From: Paenibacillus dendrobii
Lineage (GTDB): Bacteria; Bacillota; Bacilli; Paenibacillales; Paenibacillaceae
Direction of reading: 5' to 3'
DNA: 64,000 bases
Assembly: GCF_009807035.1 (NCBI RefSeq)
Contig: NZ_WUBI01000004.1
Span: forward strand, 434,001-498,000
The notes beneath the pieces were generated by a model that saw only the letters and a list, made by a program, of their open reading frames with translations, searched no databases and was not told the origin of the DNA. Positions within the stretch are counted from its first letter, which is position 1. Every line of letters starts with the position of its first letter. The translations under genes were made by a program, and so were the position numbers. Shown piece after piece: positions 8,358 through 17,550 of this stretch.

Positions 8358-9425
8358 GTGCAAAAGATTACTCCCCGTCAAATCGTATTGCTAGGGGTTA
8401 CCTATGTGATTAATCTTACGATGGTCAATATCCCGAGCCAGATTGTTAACAGGGCAAGCCAGCATGGCTATTTGTCTTACTTGCTGGCTGGTGCTCTCGT
8501 ACTGCTGATGCTGTTTTTTCTGACGCGAAGCTCCTATCGTTTTCCAGGAAAGGATTTGTTCCAGTCTTTGACAGCCCGCTTCCCCTTCATCGGAAGAGCC
8601 ATTGTCCTGCTGTACATCCTGTTCTTTTTCATGATTCTGGTTCGGGATATTCGCATCATGACCGACTTTACGAACGTCATTTTACTGCCGGTCACGCCGA
8701 TACTTATGATTTCACTGTGCATAAGCGCGACGGTCATTTATATCGCCAGGGGCGGTGCGAGGACGGTACTGGGCATTACGGAGTTGTACGGACCCATCAT
8801 GATTATCGTTGTGCTGATCATGCCCGTGATCGCTTTGCGGGATTTAGATTTCAATTTGATGAAACCTTTTTTTTATGTCAACTGGAAGGGCGTGACGGAG
8901 GGTGGATGGTTATCCGTCTCGTATCTTGGACAGCTGCTGGTTCTTCCGTTTATTTTCTCCAGCAAGGATTATAAATTCAAGTACGGTTTATATTCGATGC
9001 TGATCGCTCTAGGCGTACTGACAATCCTGATACTGATGGCGATCATGCTGCTTGGAGTCCCCGTTTCCGGCAGAATGATGTATCCGTCGTACGAGCTGGT
9101 GCGCCAGATGCGGGTTACCGATTTTCTGGATCGGTTTGACCTGATCGTGGTTGCCTTATGGTACCCTGCGGTGCTGCTCAACATTGCGATCAGCCTCTAT
9201 ATTGTCTGTTATGGTCTTAAAAATGTGATTCCCACCGTCTCGGGTAAAATGATGGCGGCTCCATTGGGACTGTTCGCGTACAGTTGCGCCTTCTGGTTCT
9301 ACCAAAATTCCATCGAGCTGTTTGAATTCAATAGGCAGTGGACGGTAATAGCCCTGTTTTTCATCGTGGTCCTGCCACTTCTGATCTTTGCGATTCACCG
9401 GCCGTCGAAAGCTCGAATAGAATAG
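8358..9425 (+). CDS. Spore germinant receptor B subunit, permease (GerB family)
   Basis: 355 residues with about ten hydrophobic helices, of the amino-acid/polyamine/organocation superfamily type. The N-terminal ITPRQIVLLGVTYVI is typical of GerB proteins, which carry the germinant-binding pocket of the receptor. Translation starts at GTG 8358, preceded by AAGGAGG. It ends the A-C-D-B operon; B. subtilis gerA and gerB operons are A-B-C, so this is a rearranged order, similar to gerK (A-C-B). Confidence 0.92.
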   Translation: MQKITPRQIVLLGVTYVINLTMVNIPSQIVNRASQHGYLSYLLAGALVLLMLFFLTRSSYRFPGKDLFQSLTARFPFIGRAIVLLYILFFFMILVRDIRIMTDFTNVILLPVTPILMISLCISATVIYIARGGARTVLGITELYGPIMIIVVLIMPVIALRDLDFNLMKPFFYVNWKGVTEGGWLSVSYLGQLLVLPFIFSSKDYKFKYGLYSMLIALGVLTILILMAIMLLGVPVSGRMMYPSYELVRQMRVTDFLDRFDLIVVALWYPAVLLNIAISLYIVCYGLKNVIPTVSGKMMAAPLGLFAYSCAFWFYQNSIELFEFNRQWTVIALFFIVVLPLLIFAIHRPSKARIE

Positions 9426-9550
9426 GGACAGACCGGAAAGAATCGTTAGAAAAAGGGGCGCGGAAATGATACAATGAGCATAAGGGCGGCCTTGTATGGT
9501 ACGGCTCCCCAGACGGCATTGCGTCGGTTTGGGCTATGAAGGGTGATCAC

Positions 9551-10081
9551 ATGACAAAGAAGCGCAAGAAACATAATCTATTTCATAAATTTTCCCGGAA
9601 ACTCAGGTTTAATATGATTAAGCTGTTCCGTTCCCCGGGCGGGGCGAGAAAGGTATCCCTCGGCTTCGCACTCGGTTTCGGACTTGAGATGATCGTGATC
9701 TCGACGGGTTCGCTTGTATATCTCATCTTTTATCCCACCGTCAGACTTGCAGGAGGATCACTTCCCGCCGCCATTATCGGCAATGTGATCGGCAAACTGA
9801 CTTTCCTGCCTATTGTCCTTCTTCCCTTTGCGAAAAAAATCGGCGAGTGGTTCTTTCCGAAGAAAACGATGGATATGCCGATGGAAGAGAACGCATGGCG
9901 CAATCTGCTGCATGGAGACTTTACGATATTCAAACATTTGCTGCAGGGCGGCCTGCATGTGTTGATCGGGATGTCTGTGTTCGGCTTGGTGCTCGGCGTG
10001 ATTTCATACTTTGTTGTCCAGTATCTGTACAATCAGCGCAAAAAGCACCGTCTCGCCAAAAGAGCGGGCGCATCGTTGTAA
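9551..10081 (+). CDS. DUF2062 domain membrane protein
   Basis: 176 residues. A basic N-terminus (KKRKKHNLFHKFSRKLRFN) is followed by a DUF2062-like core with PGGARKVSLGFALGFGLEM and two or three hydrophobic helices. The function is unknown across the family; some members resemble the small membrane domain found beside glycosyltransferases. I start at ATG 9551 because AAGGGTGAT directly precedes it; an in-frame ATG at 9536 lacks a good site. It stands alone between the ger operon and a HemD-like gene. Confidence 0.75.
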   Translation: MTKKRKKHNLFHKFSRKLRFNMIKLFRSPGGARKVSLGFALGFGLEMIVISTGSLVYLIFYPTVRLAGGSLPAAIIGNVIGKLTFLPIVLLPFAKKIGEWFFPKKTMDMPMEENAWRNLLHGDFTIFKHLLQGGLHVLIGMSVFGLVLGVISYFVVQYLYNQRKKHRLAKRAGASL

Positions 10082-10155
10082 AATTCCTTTCCCTCTTCCG
10101 CTTGGTCAAGTATACTGGTTCAAAACAGGGCGAGCTCCGGAAGAGGGGATACGAT

Positions 10156-10989
10156 ATGGCGAATCGATTGACAGGCAGGACTGTTGCATTAACAGGCCCG
10201 CGAAAAGCGGGAGACATGGTCAAAATCGTGGAAAAAATGGGCGGTACGGCCTTGATACGTCCGGCTCAGGGTACAGTGTTCTTGGATGACTCGAAGGTCC
10301 GCAGTGATTTGGCAGACTGGATTGCAAAGCCGCCGGCATGGACAATTCTGACAACCGGGATGGGGCTGGATGCTTTATTCGGGATTGCTGCCGAGATGGG
10401 CATGGAAGCTGAGTACCTCGAGATGCTGCGGAATTCGTCCATAGCCGCCCGTGGCTATAAGACCGTCAATGCTCTTCGTAAAAGAGGACTAACACCGCTT
10501 GTTCGTGACGACGACGGCAGTACTTCCGGTTTGATCCGCGGCCTGGAGGAATTCGGCTTCCAAGCGAAGGATACCGTGCTCCAGCTTCACGGAGACCCGG
10601 CACCCCGGCTTGAAGCCTGGCTCTTGGAGCAGGGGACGGAAGTGCGCAAAGTGCTGCCGTATCAGCATATTCCCCCGGAACCGGAGCAGCTGGAGCAGCT
10701 TCTGCGCGATATTCTGGAGCACCGGATCGATGCAGCTGCCTTTACCAGCGCGCCGCAGGTTCGCAATCTCGCGGAACATGCTCGCAGTCAGGGCAAGCTG
10801 GATGAGCTGGTGCGTGCTTTCCAAGGACCGGTTGTGGCGTCAGCCGTCGGTAAAATTACGGCACAGGCTTTGCTGGAAGAGGGAATTACGCGGGTGGTGT
10901 ATCCTTCGGAAGACGAGCGCATGGGCAGTATGCTGGTTGAGCTGGCACGGTATTTTCAAACGGCGGATAACGAAAACCCAATAAAATAA
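10156..10989 (+). CDS. Uroporphyrinogen-III synthase-like protein (HemD)
   Basis: 277 residues with the bilobed HemD layout: an N-terminal GRTVALTGPRKAGDM start, a central hinge, and a C-terminal FTSAPQVRNLAEHA block followed by AVGKITAQALLEEGI, corresponding to the conserved Ser and Thr/Gly regions of the family. HemD closes and inverts ring D of hydroxymethylbilane in haem, sirohaem and cobalamin synthesis. It starts at ATG 10156 after GAAGAGGGG, although the frame is open further upstream. It stands alone, away from any hemABCL cluster, so it may be a second copy, possibly fused in role with a regulator in relatives. The motif evidence is moderate. Confidence 0.75.
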   Translation: MANRLTGRTVALTGPRKAGDMVKIVEKMGGTALIRPAQGTVFLDDSKVRSDLADWIAKPPAWTILTTGMGLDALFGIAAEMGMEAEYLEMLRNSSIAARGYKTVNALRKRGLTPLVRDDDGSTSGLIRGLEEFGFQAKDTVLQLHGDPAPRLEAWLLEQGTEVRKVLPYQHIPPEPEQLEQLLRDILEHRIDAAAFTSAPQVRNLAEHARSQGKLDELVRAFQGPVVASAVGKITAQALLEEGITRVVYPSEDERMGSMLVELARYFQTADNENPIK

Positions 10990-11013
10990 TGATTTTAGTA
11001 TTGCTATAGGAGG

Positions 11014-11042
11014 GGATGCGAAAAGAGATGCATCCTTTTTTT
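11014..11042 (+). terminator. Terminator of the HemD-like gene
   Basis: GGATGC, a GAAAAGAGAT loop, then GCATCC and a run of seven T residues. Confidence 0.75.
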
Positions 11043-11195
11043 ATTAGATCAATCCCATGTTTATTCCCAAAACATCATCTCTAATTTGCGTTGTAGTGCG
11101 TGAGATGGTTTATTTTTCTTTAATATATTCGATAATGTGGAATGCTATCGGATAAACATACAAGAATGAACGGTGCACCAAAAGGAGGAATAGCC

Positions 11196-11834
11196 GTGTA
11201 TAACAAAAAAAGCATCTTGCTGGGTGATTACACCCATCCCAAATTCCATCCATTGCAGGGTATCGATGCGCAGATCAGCCATATTCTGAATGATGTGATC
11301 TCCGTACAATGCAGTGAGAACAAAAACCTGCTGCTCCTGGAACATTTGAAGCCCTTTGATCTTTGCATCTGCTATTTTGATCTCTGGGATGAGCAGGTGT
11401 CGAGGCAGCAGACGTCGGGGCTTCTCTCTTATGTCAGTCAAGGAGGCGGCTTGCTTGTCATTCATAATGGCCTGTCTCTGGGAAACCGGCGCTTCGAGCT
11501 GGCTCAGCTGATGGGAGGGCGTTATGAGGGGAATGGTCCGATTCAGCCTCTGACTTTCAGAACGCAAGGCGAGCATTTCATCACCGAGGGAATTGAGCCG
11601 TTCGAGCTCGCGGAAGAGCCTTTCCAGATTCAGCTCAGCCCGTTCACGGAACGTAAAGTGCTCCTCGAATACAAGGAGGGGGATACATGGCATCCAGCGG
11701 CCTGGAGACATAATTACGGACTCGGCAGAGTCGTATTTTTCATGCCGGGTCATCATGAGCCGACCTTCCGACATCCGCAGATCAGGCAGCTTATTTTGCA
11801 GGCAGCCCAGTGGGCGGCGCATTTGCCTGGTTAA
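11196..11834 (+). CDS. ThuA-like domain protein
   Basis: 212 residues with the glutamine-amidotransferase-like fold of ThuA (trehalose utilisation) proteins: YTHPKFHPL near the start, SQGGGLLVIHNG in the middle (the position of the nucleophile elbow in class I amidotransferases, but with no cysteine), and GRVVFFMPGHHEPTFRHP at the end. The biochemical role of the family is poorly defined; several members act in disaccharide catabolism. It starts at GTG 11196 behind AAAGGAGGAA. No sugar genes adjoin it, so the substrate is unknown. Confidence 0.75.
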   Translation: MYNKKSILLGDYTHPKFHPLQGIDAQISHILNDVISVQCSENKNLLLLEHLKPFDLCICYFDLWDEQVSRQQTSGLLSYVSQGGGLLVIHNGLSLGNRRFELAQLMGGRYEGNGPIQPLTFRTQGEHFITEGIEPFELAEEPFQIQLSPFTERKVLLEYKEGDTWHPAAWRHNYGLGRVVFFMPGHHEPTFRHPQIRQLILQAAQWAAHLPG

Positions 11835-11904
11835 CCTTGCCTATTTCATATTGGCCAAGAGTTCAGGTTATAATAAGGAAAATATAGCATTGGGAGGGAA
11901 TATC

Positions 11905-12258
11905 ATGAGTGATCTGTTAAAAAAAGCGATCTCGTTAGGATGGGGTCTTACCATGGTCAGTAAGGAGAAGATCGAAAAAACGGTTGATGATTTGGTCAAG
12001 CGTGGGGAACTTGCCCCGTCGGAATCCAAGGATTTGATTGAGCGCCTTGTCGAACGCGGCGAGGAAGAGAAGTCTCAATTCAAAGACTTTTTACGGGAAC
12101 AAATTCAGCGTATTTTAACAGAGCTTCATGTGCCTTCCGAAAACGATGTAGCAAGCCTGGAGCAGCGCATCGCTGTCATGGAAAAACGGATCGCAGAGCT
12201 CGAAGGAGCGGATGCGAAAATGAGTCCGGAAACGGACATCGAAACGGATACGCCATAA
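11905..12258 (+). CDS. Phasin-like coiled-coil protein
   Basis: 117 residues, highly charged and mostly helical, starting MSDLLKKAISLGWGLTMVSKEKIEK. The pattern of an N-terminal amphipathic helix, a VDDLVKRGELAPSE segment and a C-terminal heptad coiled coil (SLEQRIAVMEKRIAELE) is that of the phasin/polyhydroxyalkanoate-granule regulator family, common in Bacillales beside AarF-type kinases. It starts at ATG 11905 after GGGAGGG. Its stop codon abuts the start of the AarF gene, so the two form an operon. No PHA synthase is seen here, so granule association is not implied. Confidence 0.75.
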   Translation: MSDLLKKAISLGWGLTMVSKEKIEKTVDDLVKRGELAPSESKDLIERLVERGEEEKSQFKDFLREQIQRILTELHVPSENDVASLEQRIAVMEKRIAELEGADAKMSPETDIETDTP

Positions 12259-13929
12259 ATGGCTGTAAGGATCAGGCATACCGGACGTTACCGGGAGATC
12301 GCCATGGCGCTCATGCGTCATGGCTTTGGCTACATGGTGGAGGAACTGGGACTATTCCAGGTACTGTCCCTGCCACGGCGCTGGGTTACGCATGAAACGC
12401 CTGAAACGAAAACGCTTGGTGAACGCATCCGTATGGTGCTTGAGGATCTGGGCCCTACCTTCGTGAAGCTGGGGCAGCTTGCCAGTACGCGTTCGGATCT
12501 GCTGCCGGAGTCGATCATTCAAGAGCTCGTCAAGCTGCAGGATCAGGTGCCTCCGTTCTCCTCTGAGGCTGCGCGAAGCATCCTGGAGGAAGACCTGGAC
12601 GCTCCGCTCGAGGATATGTTCTCCTGGTTCGACGATACGCCTGTCGCCGCGGCCTCCATTGGACAAGTCCATCTTGGCAGGCTGAAGTCCGGGGAAGAGG
12701 TAGCGGTTAAGGTTCAGCGTCCCGGCGCGCTGCAGACCATCACCCGGGATTTGGGCATATTACGTGATTTGACAACCCTGGCTGAGAAGCGCTGGGTGTG
12801 GGCCAAGCGTTATCAAATGGTCAGACTCGTCGAAGAATTTTCCAAATCCATGCTGGCGGAGATGGATTACAGCAGGGAAGGCCGCAATACGGAGAAGATT
12901 GCGCTTCAATTCCGGAGCGACCCACATATTTTCATTCCGGAAATCTATTGGCAATTTACCTCCTCCCGCGTCTTGACGATGGCGTATGTGGATGGGATAA
13001 CGTTAAGCCAGCGCGATCAGCTGGAGAAGGCGGGCTTTGATCTGAAGCTCATTGCGAAGAAATTCGTGAACGCGATGCTGCATCAGATGTTCATTGAGGG
13101 CTTCTTTCATGCGGATCCGCATCCGGGCAACCTGCTCGTTCGGAAGGATGGCAGTTTGGCTTTTCTGGATTTCGGCATGGTCGGACGGCTCAGCGAAGAC
13201 ATCAAAGATCATTTATCCGAGCTGATCATTGCTCTTATGCGCAAAAACACCGACAGCATGATCCGGGCGATTCTTCACCTCGGGCTGCTGCCTGATGATC
13301 ATGATATGGACGCTTTGCACAGGGATCTCAATGCACTGCGTGATGAATACTATGACATTCCCTTTGCGGAAATCGGCATAGGTAAGGCGCTGAACGATCT
13401 GTTTGGTGTTGCACAGCGGCACGCGATTGTGATGCCTCCGGATTTGACGCTGCTTGGCAAGTCACTGCTCACAATGGAAGGGGTTATCCAGAAGCTGGAC
13501 CCTGCCCTGAGCATCATCGATATGGCCGAGCCATTCGGGCGAAAGCTGGTCAAGGAACGCTTCAGTGCCCGCCGCTTACGAAGCAAGCTGCTCGGCGGAG
13601 CTACCGGACTTGCTGAAGCGCTGCTGGATCTGCCTGCACAGGCAAGGCAGCTGTCCGCACTGGTCAGCAAAGGCAAACTGAAGGTGGAAATCAGCGTGCC
13701 GGAGATGGAATCTCTGATGAGAAAGCTGGACCAGATCAGCAACAGGCTGTCTTTCAGCATCGTATTGCTGGCGTTCAGCATTATTATGGTGGGGCTGATC
13801 ATCGGATCATCTCTAAACCGGCAGTCCTCGATCCTTTGGCATTTTCCCGTCATCGGGATCGGATTTGTTGTTGCATTCTTGATGGTACTGTGGCTGTTGT
13901 TAGCCATTTTTAAATCAGGGAAATTTTAA
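12259..13929 (+). CDS. AarF/UbiB family atypical protein kinase
   Basis: 556 residues. It carries the family signatures in order: KLGQ motif (FVKLGQLASTR), the alanine-rich loop AAASIGQVHLG that replaces the P-loop, ion-pair lysine in EVAVKVQRPG, FHADPHPGN (catalytic loop) and DFGMVG. Two C-terminal membrane helices follow (near 500-520 and 530-550). UbiB/ABC1 proteins are ATPases or kinases-like proteins supporting isoprenoid quinone lipid handling. The ATG follows the TAA of the phasin-like gene with no gap, so translation is coupled. Confidence 0.92.
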   Translation: MAVRIRHTGRYREIAMALMRHGFGYMVEELGLFQVLSLPRRWVTHETPETKTLGERIRMVLEDLGPTFVKLGQLASTRSDLLPESIIQELVKLQDQVPPFSSEAARSILEEDLDAPLEDMFSWFDDTPVAAASIGQVHLGRLKSGEEVAVKVQRPGALQTITRDLGILRDLTTLAEKRWVWAKRYQMVRLVEEFSKSMLAEMDYSREGRNTEKIALQFRSDPHIFIPEIYWQFTSSRVLTMAYVDGITLSQRDQLEKAGFDLKLIAKKFVNAMLHQMFIEGFFHADPHPGNLLVRKDGSLAFLDFGMVGRLSEDIKDHLSELIIALMRKNTDSMIRAILHLGLLPDDHDMDALHRDLNALRDEYYDIPFAEIGIGKALNDLFGVAQRHAIVMPPDLTLLGKSLLTMEGVIQKLDPALSIIDMAEPFGRKLVKERFSARRLRSKLLGGATGLAEALLDLPAQARQLSALVSKGKLKVEISVPEMESLMRKLDQISNRLSFSIVLLAFSIIMVGLIIGSSLNRQSSILWHFPVIGIGFVVAFLMVLWLLLAIFKSGKF

Positions 13930-13980
13930 AAAAAGAACTTGTTGCCTAAGGGCCGGACTTCTATGGTAAGATAATTTTTT

Positions 13981-14083
13981 AGATATTAGAAAGTATAAAC
14001 TTTCATGGATGCACATCCTGACATTGCAGGAAGAACTTCCGCTAAAAGCGGTCTGTTAAATCACGTTGAACGGCGTTTTTCTA
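13981..14083 (+). repeat. Structured repeat, copy A (leader of the DEAD-box helicase gene)
   Basis: A diverged copy of the element found three times at 61644-61974. It shares AGATATTAGAAAGTATAAA at the 5' end with copy B, then a CCGC-TAAAA-GCGG hairpin followed by TCTGTT, and a GTTTTTCT end. Outer pairing ATATTAG with CTGACAT (6 of 7 pairs) and a lower stem CTGTT with AACGG keep the fold although the bases differ from the other copies. It ends 62 bases before the helicase start, so it would be transcribed in that leader if a promoter lies upstream. Confidence 0.7.
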
Positions 14084-14145
14084 ACATGCTAATTGCGGGA
14101 TGATGTAGATCCCGGAGAGAAATAGAATTTAATGAGGTGGATGTT

Positions 14146-15642
14146 TTGCCAAATTTTTTAGAGCTGGGCATACAGGAGCAGTGGGTTAAGACCCTGAAGG
14201 AGAACGGGATCACCGTACCGACGCCGGTACAGACGGAGACAATCCCGCAGCTTCTGGCCGAACGGGACGTCATCGCCCGCGCACGGACAGGAACTGGCAA
14301 AACGCTTGCCTTCCTGCTGCCGATCATGCAAAAACTGGATCCGGCACGGGCCTTTCCGCAGGCCTTGATCATCGCTCCTACGCGCGAGCTGGCGCTGCAA
14401 ATTACGGAAGAGGCTCGAAAGCTGGCGCGTGGCACGGAAATTCGTATTCTTGCCGTCTATGGCGGTCAAGACGTGGATAAGCAGCTGCGCAAGCTGGAGG
14501 GCGGGCGGCACCTGATTATCGGAACGCCGGGACGCTTGAACGACCACTTGCGCAGAGGGACGCTCGAGCTTGGCGGCGTGAAGACACTTGTGCTTGATGA
14601 AGCGGATCAAATGCTGCATATGGGCTTCTTGGACGAAGTGGAGACGCTGATCCAGGCTCTGCCGTATAAACGGCAAACCATGCTGTTCTCCGCGACGATG
14701 CCTGCTGAAGTAAAGCAGCTGGCTTCCTACTATACCCGCGATGCAGTTGACGTAACGATCAAGGTGGAAAACTCACCGGTGCCGCTGAAGCATATCCGTC
14801 AACTCGTGGTGGAGGTTTCGGATCGAAACAAACAGCAGGCGCTTGTATCGTTAATTGAGTCGAACAAGCCTTATCTGGCCATCATTTTCTGCCGCACAAA
14901 GCGCCGTGCATCGACGTTGAATGCTGCGCTGCTGGAATTGGGGTATGCCTCCGATGAGCTGCATGGAGATTTGTCGCAGGCTAAACGTGAACAGGTCATG
15001 AAGCGTTTCCGGGATGCGAAGCTCCAACTGCTGGTTGCTACGGATGTAGCGGCAAGAGGCCTGGACGTAGAGGGCGTTACCCATGTCTATAATTACGACA
15101 TCCCGCAGGAAGTAGACAGCTACATTCACCGTATCGGCCGTACGGGCCGTGCCGGGGAGAAGGGAATGGCGATTACGTTTGCTTCCCCGCGAGATAAGGG
15201 TGAGCTGCAGCGCATTGAACAGGGCATCCAGTTTGCCATTGAGCGCAGCCATTACGAGAAGTCCGGTACAATCGTGGAGAACCGCGGTTCATCCCGCACG
15301 TCCTCTGGAGGCGCAGGAAAGAACGGCAGTCGTAAGGATAAGGAAGGCCGCGGTAAAGAGGGCCGTCCATCGCCCGGTGGTCGCCGTGGCGAAGGACGCG
15401 TATCCAATGGAAGCCGCCGGGGTGAAGGCCGTTCCGGCGAGGCGCGTTCAAGTCAAGGCCGCTCGCGCGGGGAGGGCAGAGCCCAAACCTCCTCTGCCCG
15501 TACGGGAGGCGAAGGCCGGGGCGGTTCCAATCGGGGGACATCAGGCGGACGCAGTCAGGGCCGCAGTGATCCGCAAGGGCCTGGCCGCGGTGGACGCGGC
15601 TCCTCGACTGGTCGCCGGGGCGGATCGGGCCGCAAATCGTAA
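14146..15642 (+). CDS. DEAD-box ATP-dependent RNA helicase
   Basis: 498 residues. All helicase motifs are present: Q motif (PTPVQTETIP), I (ARTGTGKT), Ia (PTRELALQ), Ib (TPGRL), II (DEAD), III (SAT), V (ATDVAARGLD), VI (HRIGRTGRAG). The last ~115 residues are a low-complexity Arg/Gly/Ser tail that should bind RNA non-specifically, as in CshA/DeaD-type cold-shock helicases. The frame opens at GTG 14137, but GAGGTGGA at 14134-14141 is best spaced for TTG 14146, giving the start MPNFLELG. The leader contains structured repeat copy A, so expression may be controlled at the RNA level. Confidence 0.92.
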   Translation: MPNFLELGIQEQWVKTLKENGITVPTPVQTETIPQLLAERDVIARARTGTGKTLAFLLPIMQKLDPARAFPQALIIAPTRELALQITEEARKLARGTEIRILAVYGGQDVDKQLRKLEGGRHLIIGTPGRLNDHLRRGTLELGGVKTLVLDEADQMLHMGFLDEVETLIQALPYKRQTMLFSATMPAEVKQLASYYTRDAVDVTIKVENSPVPLKHIRQLVVEVSDRNKQQALVSLIESNKPYLAIIFCRTKRRASTLNAALLELGYASDELHGDLSQAKREQVMKRFRDAKLQLLVATDVAARGLDVEGVTHVYNYDIPQEVDSYIHRIGRTGRAGEKGMAITFASPRDKGELQRIEQGIQFAIERSHYEKSGTIVENRGSSRTSSGGAGKNGSRKDKEGRGKEGRPSPGGRRGEGRVSNGSRRGEGRSGEARSSQGRSRGEGRAQTSSARTGGEGRGGSNRGTSGGRSQGRSDPQGPGRGGRGSSTGRRGGSGRKS

Positions 15643-15654
15643 TGAATTGAATCT

Positions 15655-15693
15655 ATACCGGGAGCAGCCATCCAAGGCGCTTCCGGTATTTTT
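15655..15693 (+). terminator. Terminator of the DEAD-box helicase gene
   Basis: TACCGGGAGC pairs with GCTTCCGGTA (one mismatch) and is followed by TTTTT. Confidence 0.75.
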
Positions 15694-15839
15694 GCATGGG
15701 AATGATGACTTCGGAACGCATAATTTTAGTGTCGTGACTGTAAATGATATAATGTGAGCATTTCAGAAGTTGGCAAATGAAACGCGAAAAAGGTTCATAT
15801 TCATACCCATCATTCAAAACAGAAAGGTCTTGATACCAT

Positions 15840-16853
15840 ATGATAAAGCTTAGCATGTTGGATCAGTCGACCATCTCCGAGGGAAGTTCGGCGGTTGAAG
15901 CGTTAGCCCAAACCAGGAAAATGGCCCAGGAAGCCGAACGTATGGGTTATCACCGTTTCTGGGTATCGGAGCACCATTTTTCTCCCAATCTGGCGGGGTC
16001 AAGCCCGGAGGTGCTTATCTCGCATCTGGCAGCGGTCACTTCAACGCTCAGGGTCGGTTCCGGCGGGGTTATGCTTCCGCATTACAGCTCTTATAAGGTC
16101 GCGGAGAATTTTCGTGTCCTGGAAGGGTTGTATCCGGGCCGCATCGATCTAGGCCTCGGGCGTGCTCCGGGAGGCATGCCGCTTGCGACGCGGGCGCTGC
16201 AGGAAGGGAAGATGCACAACGGGGACCGTTATGCGGAGCAAATCGCTGACCTAAGCGCTTATCTGACAGATACCTTAAGCCCGGGTCATCCATTTGCGGG
16301 GTTAGTGGCCACGCCACTGATCAGAACGATTCCGCAAATGTGGATGCTCGGCTCCAGCGGCGGGAGTGCCGGTATTGCTGCGCAGCAGGGCACCGGCTTT
16401 GCATTCGCGCAGTTCATCAATGGCTCCGGCGGAGCGGACGTGATGCGCTGGTATCAGGAGAACTTCAGACCTTCCGCGGTCCTCGATAAGCCAAGGTCGC
16501 TGCTGGCTATTTTTGCGGTCTGCGGGGAAACCGAAGAAGAGGCCAATCGTTTAGCTTCCAGCATGGATCTGTCTCTGCTGCTGCTCGAGAAGGGCGGCGC
16601 TTCGCACGGAACGCCTTCGGTAGAAAGAGCCATGAACTATCCTTATTCCCCCTATGACCGCATGCGCATGCAAGAGAACCGCAAGCGAATGATCGTGGGC
16701 TCTTCCGAGCAGATCAAACGGAAGATTGAGAGTCTGTGCGAGGAATACCGAACGGATGAGGTGATGGTCTCGAGCATTATCCATCGTTTCGAAGACAAGA
16801 TAAAATCGTTCCAACTGATGGCGGAAGCCTTCGGACTTTCCAATAAGGCGTGA
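15840..16853 (+). CDS. LLM-class flavin-dependent oxidoreductase (MsnO8 type)
   Basis: 337 residues, the bacterial luciferase-like TIM-barrel family: KLSMLDQSTISEG at the start, RFWVSEHHF, SPEVLISHLAA, GSGGVMLPHYSSYKVAENF, and LGLGRAPG. These flavin (FMN) monooxygenase-like proteins, represented by B. subtilis YtmO/YvbT relatives, oxidise small molecules with reduced flavin; the substrate is unknown here. ATG 15840 is preceded by AGAAAGGTC. It is followed closely by a glutathione peroxidase, but the 96-base gap may hold a separate promoter. Confidence 0.85.
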   Translation: MIKLSMLDQSTISEGSSAVEALAQTRKMAQEAERMGYHRFWVSEHHFSPNLAGSSPEVLISHLAAVTSTLRVGSGGVMLPHYSSYKVAENFRVLEGLYPGRIDLGLGRAPGGMPLATRALQEGKMHNGDRYAEQIADLSAYLTDTLSPGHPFAGLVATPLIRTIPQMWMLGSSGGSAGIAAQQGTGFAFAQFINGSGGADVMRWYQENFRPSAVLDKPRSLLAIFAVCGETEEEANRLASSMDLSLLLLEKGGASHGTPSVERAMNYPYSPYDRMRMQENRKRMIVGSSEQIKRKIESLCEEYRTDEVMVSSIIHRFEDKIKSFQLMAEAFGLSNKA

Positions 16854-16949
16854 ACGAATACAGCGGAAACTTGCACTTGCATCTCCCTGGTGTATGATGG
16901 AAGAGAAAAGGCTAAATAAAACGATTTTCAAAGAAAGCGGGGTAAGGAA

Positions 16950-17426
16950 ATGTCTGTTTATTCGTATTCAGCCGCTACGCCGGCGGGCAAGGAAGTATCT
17001 CTTGAAGATTACAAGGGGAAAGTGCTGGTCATCGCCAACACTGCCAGCCAATGCGGACTCACGCCGCAGTATGGCGATTTGCAAAAGCTTTATGACCGTT
17101 ATCAGGAGCAAGGGCTGGTTATTCTCGGATTTCCGTGCAATCAGTTCGGTGCGCAGGAGCCGGGCAGCAGCGAGGAAGCCGCTTCTTTTTGCCAGCTGAA
17201 TTACGGCGTAAAATTCCCGGTTTTTTCGAAAATTGATGTGAACGGGGACCATACACATCCGCTCTTTACGTATCTGAAGGAGCAACAGCCAGGAGATAGC
17301 GGAAACAGCGACATCCAGTGGAATTTCACGAAGTTTTTGGTGAACAAGAGTGGAGAGGTAGTAGCCCGCTTCGAACCGAAGGAAGCACCGGAAGTGATGA
17401 CTGGAGCTATCGAGCAGCTGTTATAG
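16950..17426 (+). CDS. Glutathione peroxidase family protein (thiol peroxidase)
   Basis: 158 residues, full length for the family. The active-site cysteine is Cys35 in NTASQCGLTPQY, and the partner residues sit in GFPCNQFG and IQWNFTKFLV. It is a cysteine, not selenocysteine, enzyme and in Firmicutes probably uses thioredoxin or bacillithiol rather than glutathione to reduce peroxides. ATG 16950 follows GGGGTAAGG. The usual ASKCG is ASQCG here, a mild variation. Similar to B. subtilis BsaA. Confidence 0.9.
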   Translation: MSVYSYSAATPAGKEVSLEDYKGKVLVIANTASQCGLTPQYGDLQKLYDRYQEQGLVILGFPCNQFGAQEPGSSEEAASFCQLNYGVKFPVFSKIDVNGDHTHPLFTYLKEQQPGDSGNSDIQWNFTKFLVNKSGEVVARFEPKEAPEVMTGAIEQLL

Positions 17427-17471
17427 CACCGCATCATGAATGATGACATAAGATGAAAACCAATAAAGAGG

Positions 17472-17505
17472 AGAGTCTGTCCGAAGAGCGGCAGACTCTT
17501 TTTTA
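17472..17505 (+). terminator. Terminator of the peroxidase gene
   Basis: AGAGTCTG pairs with CAGACTCT, with an inner CCG/CGG extension, followed by TTTTTT. Confidence 0.85.
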
Positions 17506-17550
17506 CAAGCGGTAATCAAAAAAGGAATACATAGGAGGTACGATCAGGTC

